Assembly (NCBI GenBank): GCA_025399215.1
Contig: MU621091.1
Span: forward strand, 1 to 64,000
Direction: 5' to 3'
DNA from: Globomyces pollinis-pini
Taxonomy: Eukaryota; Chytridiomycota; Chytridiomycetes; Rhizophydiales; Globomycetaceae
Length of the DNA stretch: 64,000 nt
Part shown: one piece after another, positions 59,455-64,000 of the stretch
How the letters are laid out: each line of letters starts with the position of its first letter
How positions within the stretch are numbered: position 1 is the stretch's first letter
Notes under the pieces: model-generated
Told to the model about the DNA's origin: nothing
Database searches by the model: none
The model's input: only the letters and a program-made list of their open reading frames with translations
Translations under genes and position numbers: made by a program

Positions 59455-59520
59455 CAAATTTATAGTTCTATAGTGTGAATCGTTTTTAGCTAATTAAATT
59501 CAATAAAAAGTAAGATCAAC

Positions 59521-59593
59521 ATTCTTATCATGAAATAATACAATATATTAAGTTTCACGTTAAATAATATACAAGTATATCTTATTATTTCAC
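59521..59593 (-). repeat. 3' flank conserved with 62638-62710 (inverted copy)
   Basis: On the minus strand it reads GTGAAATAATAAGATATACT and continues for 73 nt, with only three mismatches to the flank beyond the plus-strand paralog. It follows the stop codon of the minus-strand Ala/Asn-rich gene by about 17 bp and probably carries its polyadenylation region. Confidence 0.85.
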
Positions 59594-59610
59594 TATTGTT
59601 TTGTAGTCCC

Positions 59611-60819
59611 TTAATCGTCTTCATTCTTCTCTTGGTTACCTCTTCCTTGATTTCCTTGATTACCCTTGTTCTGGTTGCCTTGGTTACCTCGGTTTTGATT
59701 TCCTTGATTTCCTTGATTACCCTTGTTCTGGTTGCCTTGGTTACCTCGGTTTTGATTTCCTTGATTACCCTTGTTCTGGTTGGCTTGGTTGCCATTATTC
59801 TTGTTTGCTTGGTTACCATTGTTTTTGTTTGCTTGATTGCCTTTGTTTTGATTGGCTTGGTTGGCCCTGTTCTGGTTTGCTTGGTTGGCTTTGTTTTGAT
59901 TGGCTTGGTTGGCCTTGTTTTGATTGGCTTGGTTGGCCTTGTTCTGGTTTCCATTGTTTTGATTAGCTTGATTGCCTTTGTTCTGTTTTGCTTGGTTGCC
60001 ATTGCCATTATTCTTGTTCGCGTTATTTTGGTTGCCATTGTTCTTATTTGCGTTATTTTGATTTGCTTGGTTGGCCTGATTTTGATTTGCTTGATTGGCC
60101 TGATTTTGATTTGCTTGATTGGCCTGATTTTGATTTGCTTGGTTTGCATTAGCAGCTTGGGCTTTCAATTGATTCAGATCAATATTGGCTGCCTGAGCAG
60201 CAGCGTTAAGTTTTGCCGTATCATCTCTTAGTTTCGCAAAGTTGGCATTGTTTTTAAGTTGTGCCTTGTTGGCATCCAGCGTAGCTTGTGCTGCAGCATC
60301 TCCAGCAGCTGCTTGGGCACCTAAATTGGCTCGATCGGTCTGAAACTTTTGGAAATCTGCATCTCCCTGTAGTGCTTGTTTATCTGCAGCAACTGCAGCC
60401 AGCGCAGCATCAACAGCGGCATTCCCAGTATTTGCAATTTGTCCAGCAACTCCAGCAGCCTGGTTTGCGTTAGCTCCAGCAGCTTGGTTTGCATTAGCCC
60501 CAGCAGCTTGGTTTGCATTAGCTCCAGCAGCTTGGTTTGCATTGGCTCCTGCCGCTTGGTTTGCATTACCTTCAGCAGCATTTGCAGCTTCTGCTACATT
60601 TGCCTCCCCAGCAGCAACGTTTGCTTCTTCGGCAGCATTTGCTCCCTCTGCCGCGTTGGCACCAGCTTCAGCAACATTCGCTTGATTAGCATTTACATCT
60701 TCAGCAACATTGGCAGCGACAGCGTTTTCAGCCTGTGATCTTTTCGCGTAATGTGGAATAGTTAGTGAGTTAGATACAGCTAAGGTAGAGATAATTACAA
60801 GGATATTTGAGAATTTCAT
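59611..60819 (-). CDS. secreted Ala/Asn/Gln/Gly-rich low-complexity protein (copy A)
   Basis: 402 residues from the ATG at 60817-60819. Signal peptide MKFSNILVIISTLAVSNS, then LTIPHYAKR with a Kex2-like KR site. An Ala/Glu/Asn region follows (ANVAEDVNANQANVAEAG..), then perfect AGANANQA repeats. A more ordinary helical part (about 60180-60440) reads NTGNAAVDAALAAVAADKQA. A very long C-terminal array is built from NQANQ, NKGNQ, NRGNQ and NNGNQ units, turning Gly/Arg-rich at the end and closing EKNEDD. Intronless. No Cys in the mature part and no GPI signal. The 36 nt encoding the signal peptide start are nearly identical to copy B. Likely an extracellular or spore-coat structural polymer; no family is recognised. 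Confidence 0.75.
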   Translation of the reverse strand: MKFSNILVIISTLAVSNSLTIPHYAKRSQAENAVAANVAEDVNANQANVAEAGANAAEGANAAEEANVAAGEANVAEAANAAEGNANQAAGANANQAAGANANQAAGANANQAAGANANQAAGVAGQIANTGNAAVDAALAAVAADKQALQGDADFQKFQTDRANLGAQAAAGDAAAQATLDANKAQLKNNANFAKLRDDTAKLNAAAQAANIDLNQLKAQAANANQANQNQANQANQNQANQANQNQANQANQNNANKNNGNQNNANKNNGNGNQAKQNKGNQANQNNGNQNKANQANQNKANQANQNKANQANQNRANQANQNKGNQANKNNGNQANKNNGNQANQNKGNQGNQNRGNQGNQNKGNQGNQGNQNRGNQGNQNKGNQGNQGRGNQEKNEDD

Positions 60820-60848
60820 TTTAAGGGAAATGATCGGAAGACAGCGTG

Positions 60849-60857
60849 TTAAATACA
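60849..60857 (-). promoter_or_regulatory. TGTATTTAA core-promoter box of copy A
   Basis: Reads TGTATTTAA on the minus strand, ending 29 bp upstream of the copy A start codon. An identical box lies at nearly the same distance from the copy B start. Confidence 0.5.
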
Positions 60858-61485
60858 AGTGTAATTGGGCTGTAGTGGATCGAAACATCAAGCCTGTTTT
60901 TCAATGGCCAGGTCCCAATTGTGCCTATTTCCGTTGGGCTACAAAAAGGTGTGCCACCCTAACTCAAAATTAGGTATCGCATTTAGTAAAATGCTGGTAT
61001 CATTGTGATCTAGAAGTATATGGATACAGTTTGATTGCTGTTTTTTACGAGTCTAGGCTGTCCAGTTATGGTTATCAATATGGCGATAGTCAGAAAATTT
61101 GCGACACAGAATTCACAGTTTCATGTGTCATGAACACATAATGACTTCATGTTGAATACAATATCTTGAAATATTATCTGCGATATACATACTCTATCCT
61201 ACTGTATACTAATCTTGGTATACCAATACATATAAACTATTCTAAAACAAATAATTACACTCGAAAATCCCAAGAAAAACACAACAATCGAGCTTTAAGA
61301 GCATTTAAAAACTACAATCATCGAACGAAGGCAACGATTAATGTCCAATCATTGAAGTATGTGTTAAATTCATGGACTCATGTGTTTAAAATGATCATTT
61401 TCCAGTCTGACACAGTGGGCAAACATAGATGGGCGTGGAGTTCCCGGACTATTCAGTACAAGCCTTACCCAGCCAACTAGATTGA

Positions 61486-61494
61486 TGTATTTAA
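61486..61494 (+). promoter_or_regulatory. TGTATTTAA core-promoter box of copy B
   Basis: TGTATTTAA ends 28 bp upstream of the ATG at 61523, mirroring the box upstream of copy A. A TATA-like role is inferred. Confidence 0.5.
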
Positions 61495-61522
61495 ACCAAG
61501 ACACGAATAGTTATTACACATC

Positions 61523-62620
61523 ATGAAATTCTCAAATATCCTTGTAATTATCTCTACTATTGCAGTCTCAAACTGTCTAACTATCCCATCAGACTACCAT
61601 TCTCTATCCAGAAGGGAAAACAAAAATCAAGCTAATGCTGGCCAAAATGCAAATGCTGGAAATGATGCCAATCAAGTAGCTGTCGCCGCTGTCGAAAACG
61701 CAGCTAATGCTGCAGATGCCAATGCCGCAGAAGAAGCTAATGCAGCAAATGAAGCTGGTGTTGCGGCCAATGGTGCTAACGCAAATGGTGCTAATGGTGC
61801 TAATGGAAATGCTGCAAATGGTGCTAATGGTGCTAACGGAAATGCAGCCAATGGTGCTAATGGTGCTAACGGAAATGCAGCCAATGGTGCTAATGGTGCT
61901 AACGGAAATGCAGCCAATGGTGCTAACGGAAACAACGCTGCAGCAAATGCACAACTTGATGATGCCATTATTGCTGAACTTGAAGCTGAAGTGGATGCAG
62001 CTGCTGCCAATGGTAACAATGCTAATCAAGCTGCCAATGCCAATAACGCGAACCAAGCGGCCAACGCCAATAACGCAAACCAAGCGGCCAACGCCAATAA
62101 TGCAAACCAAGCTGCGAAAAACCAGAACAAAAATGCTCAGAAAAACAATGGTAATAAGAAAGGAAAGAAGAACAAAAAGGGTAAAAAAGGCAAAAAGGGT
62201 AAGAAGGGAAAGAAAGGAAAGAAAGGAAAGAAGGGAAAGAAAGGTAAAAAGGGCCAGAAGAAAGGAAAGAACAACAAGAACAAGAAAAACAATGCTAACC
62301 AGGCTAATCAAAATGCTGCTAACCAGGCTAATCAAAATGCTGCCAAACAAGCTAATCAAAATGCTGCCAACCAAGCTAATCAGAATGCTGCCAACCAAGC
62401 TAATGCTAATCAAGCCAATGCCAACCAAGCTAATGCTAATCAAGCCAATGCCAACCAAGCCAATGCTAATCAAGCCAATGCCAACCAAGCGAATGCTAAT
62501 AAAGCTAATGCCAATCAAGCAAAACAAGCAAATGCCAATCAAGGTAACGCTAATCAAGCAAAAGAAGGAAACAACGCGAACCAAGCAAAGAATCAAGGTG
62601 CTGCTGGACAAGCTGCTTGA
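61523..62620 (+). CDS. secreted Ala/Asn/Gly- and Lys-rich low-complexity protein (copy B)
   Basis: 365 residues, intronless. Signal peptide MKFSNILVIISTIAVSNC, then SRR (Kex2-like) before ENKNQANAG. Modules in order: an Ala/Asn/Glu segment; perfect NGANGANGNAA repeats (about 61770-61930); a short non-repetitive acidic helix (DDAIIAELEAEVD); ANNANQA repeats; a strongly basic block of KKGKKGKKG repeats (about 62155-62280); and ANQANAN and QNAANQ repeats to the end. Copy A shares the layout (signal, Kex2-like site, short helix, NQ arrays) but has no Lys block. The alternation of neutral NA/NQ arrays with a polybasic block suggests a self-assembling or polyanion-binding secreted material; this is inference. 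Confidence 0.75.
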   Translation: MKFSNILVIISTIAVSNCLTIPSDYHSLSRRENKNQANAGQNANAGNDANQVAVAAVENAANAADANAAEEANAANEAGVAANGANANGANGANGNAANGANGANGNAANGANGANGNAANGANGANGNAANGANGNNAAANAQLDDAIIAELEAEVDAAAANGNNANQAANANNANQAANANNANQAANANNANQAAKNQNKNAQKNNGNKKGKKNKKGKKGKKGKKGKKGKKGKKGKKGKKGQKKGKNNKNKKNNANQANQNAANQANQNAAKQANQNAANQANQNAANQANANQANANQANANQANANQANANQANANQANANKANANQAKQANANQGNANQAKEGNNANQAKNQGAAGQAA

Positions 62621-63119
62621 GGGGGTTCAAAACACCGGTGAAATAATAAGATATACTTGTATATTATTTAACTTGAAACTTAATATATTGTGTTATTTCA
62701 TGACAAGAATTTTACTTATTTGTAAAACAAAATTGAAATGGTTTAAAGCATGGAAATTGTAATGCGCCTTCATTAGTTCCAACTAAAAGACCAAAATTTT
62801 AGCAGATAGATTGGCTAAATGAAATCTTTAGTATTCCATCAATTTCTTATATAAAACCAAGTTTGAAAGTGTTGATAATACTAATGTACCAAATACAATT
62901 TGCCTTTGACAAAAAAGCGCGATTTTTTTTATTGAATCTAACATCAAATGTAATTGGGTGAATTTGAGACCGCGAATATTATAATTTCAGTATCTTCAAG
63001 CTTAAAAATCATCAAGAAATTGTCAATGGATGGTTGTGACAATGGTCACAAGCCCAAGCCACTCATTTAATTTAACTTTTAATTTAATCGTGGTGACGAA
63101 CTTTACAAAACAATTCCAA
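62621..63119. other. intergenic, including the conserved 3' flank of copy B
   Basis: Contains the 73-nt block described separately, then AT-rich sequence with no exon. In-frame ATGs at 63026 and 63030 lie just upstream of the next gene. Confidence 0.45.
62638..62710 (+). repeat. 3' flank conserved with 59521-59593
   Basis: Begins GTGAAATAATAAGATATACT, 18 bp after the copy B stop codon. 70 of 73 positions match the block beyond copy A, in opposite orientation. It shows that the gene duplication included the 3' UTR. Confidence 0.85.
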
Positions 63120-64000
63120 ATGTCACCTTCAAAATCATTATTTTATTCGCAATTAGAAGTATTGGATACTGTTGACAGATCTATCTTCGAAGATATGGAA
63201 CCTGAGCTCAAAGAGTTGCTAAAGAAATATCCTGATCATGTTGACAATATCAAAACTTATTACGATTTAAAGCATAATAATCAGGATATTCAATATCCTG
63301 AAATGGATTCAGAAGTTATCGAATCGGTGTTGGCAAGCGAATATGCTGAGTCTAGAAATGATACTAATACGATTGAATCTCTTATTGACGCAGAATTTGA
63401 TGACCACTCAAAACAATTGTATTTGGATTGCTATGTACCTTCTGAAAACGTCTCTTTGGATAACCATATGGAATACACTCTCGATGTTATGGTATATTCA
63501 TGCTAGTCTCACCCATAGAACACATTAGATCAACCAAAGTATCAAAGAACTGCAATTTCTGTAAGCGACAAAATGAAGCCAATTTCAAATGAAGCTACCA
63601 ATGCGATAGAAGGCAGTCTATTCGATGAGAATGCCATCCCTTCTAATGACATTGCTCACTTCAAAAATTTCCTAAAAACGATGGTATCAGAACTTCAATC
63701 TTCTCCAGCATCACTTCAAAAGGTATTGCCATAGTTATTAAACAAATTTTATTAGATGTCTGAGAAAGTTGGAAAAATGTACAATCCTTTAACAGGAACC
63801 ATCACAGGTGACGACTATTTTATGAGGATTTTGGCTGAAACTTCCAAGAAAGGTGGCCAATCTAAAGCAAGACATGTAGTGCGAAAAGCAATTCAACGAT
63901 TTGTTCGCTCAGGAGAATTGACCAAAAAAGAACAAAAGTTATTTCAAACTGTTTTGAAAATGGCTGCTGGAGTCTTTGAAGGTGAAAAAGAATCTCAACG
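63120..64000 (+). CDS. unidentified acidic protein, 3' end beyond the window
   Basis: Three exons are visible. Exon 1 (63120-63491) encodes MSPSKSLFYSQLEVLDTVDR, then ELKELLKKYPDHVDNIK, TIESLIDAEFDDHSKQLYLD. A 27-nt intron (63492-63518) leads to NTLDQPKYQRTAISVSDKMK. A 33-nt intron (63723-63755) leads to MSEKVGKMYNPLTGTITGDD, YFMRILAETSKKGGQSKARH and VVRKAIQRFVRSGELTKKEQ, still open at the window edge. An in-frame ATG at 63030 could extend the N terminus by 30 residues. The N-terminal part is very acidic, the C-terminal part basic and helical. No family recognised. Confidence 0.6.

Larger units (their letters stand above)
60820..61522. other. bidirectional promoter region between copies A and B
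   Basis: 703 bp between the divergent start codons. No exon found. It must drive both low-complexity genes. Apart from the shared TGTATTTAA boxes the two halves are not obviously alike. Confidence 0.5.

Noticed and set aside
59596..60231. Long plus-strand frame rich in Val/Leu/Ile opposite copy A
   Set aside because: It is the mirror of the Asn/Gln repeats on the minus strand; the repeats keep other frames open. It has no proper start context or independent support.
61604..62762. Long frames on both strands overlapping copy B (Ser/Ile-rich minus frame, Met/Leu/Lys-rich plus frame)
   Set aside because: Artefacts of the repeat codons. Only the frame beginning with the signal peptide matches copy A.

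Overview
The window is nuclear DNA of a fungus, most likely an early-diverging (non-Dikarya) lineage. Evidence for a fungus: a class V chitin synthase with a myosin-like head, a Dma1-type FHA-RING ligase, a Whi3-type RNA-binding protein, a Vnx1-type vacuolar exchanger and a peroxisomal thiolase with a PTS2 signal. Evidence against a standard yeast or mould: a CDKL-type kinase, a mitochondrial TypA/BipA GTPase, AT-rich DNA and very many extremely short GT..AG introns, mostly 25-32 nt. Genes sit 0.1-0.6 kb apart on both strands, and most reading frames are broken every few hundred bases by these introns, so several real genes only appear after mental splicing. I saw no tRNA, rRNA, CRISPR array or transposon.

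Layout. 0.4-6.0 kb: class V chitin synthase (minus). 6.2-7.8 kb: histidine-phosphatase-like gene and CKS1, convergent. 8.5-10.8 kb: mitochondrial TypA/BipA. 11.2-13.1 kb: a tiny membrane protein and a membrane-anchored PLP enzyme of the ACC deaminase/D-cysteine desulfhydrase family. 13.7-20.7 kb (plus): 3-ketoacyl-CoA thiolase, UNC93-like transporter, OMA1 protease, TFIIIC small subunit, Apd1-like iron-sulfur protein. 20.8-28.7 kb (plus): small ORF, F-box/LRR protein, FHA-RING ligase, small membrane protein, WDR59/Mtc5 (SEACAT/GATOR2). 28.8-33.5 kb: NF-YA and RPB2, divergent. 33.7-35.9 kb: NmrA-like reductase and epoxide hydrolase, convergent. 36.4-39.4 kb: a Pro-rich GPI-type wall protein containing a 144-N assembly gap, then ALG12.

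39.6-50.8 kb is the most accessory part. It holds an intronless protein joining a GHKL-type ATPase-like N terminus to a HELTH zinc-protease-like C terminus, then four related intronless PH-domain proteins around arginase and the CDKL kinase. Three of the four carry a consensus 14-3-3 binding motif. 50.9-58.8 kb: Vnx1-like exchanger, Whi3-like RRM protein, SLMAP/Far10-like tail-anchored FHA protein, and small mitochondrial and coiled-coil proteins. 59.5-62.7 kb: two head-to-head, secreted, extremely low-complexity Ala/Asn/Gln-rich proteins with matching signal peptides, matching core promoter boxes and matching 3' flanks, so an inverted gene duplication. The window ends inside an unidentified plus-strand gene.

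There is no operon logic. The recurring themes are growth and wall building (chitin synthase, ALG12, wall proteins), nutrient signalling (WDR59, arginase), cell-cycle control (CKS1, Dma1, Whi3, CDKL) and mitochondrial quality control (OMA1, TypA).
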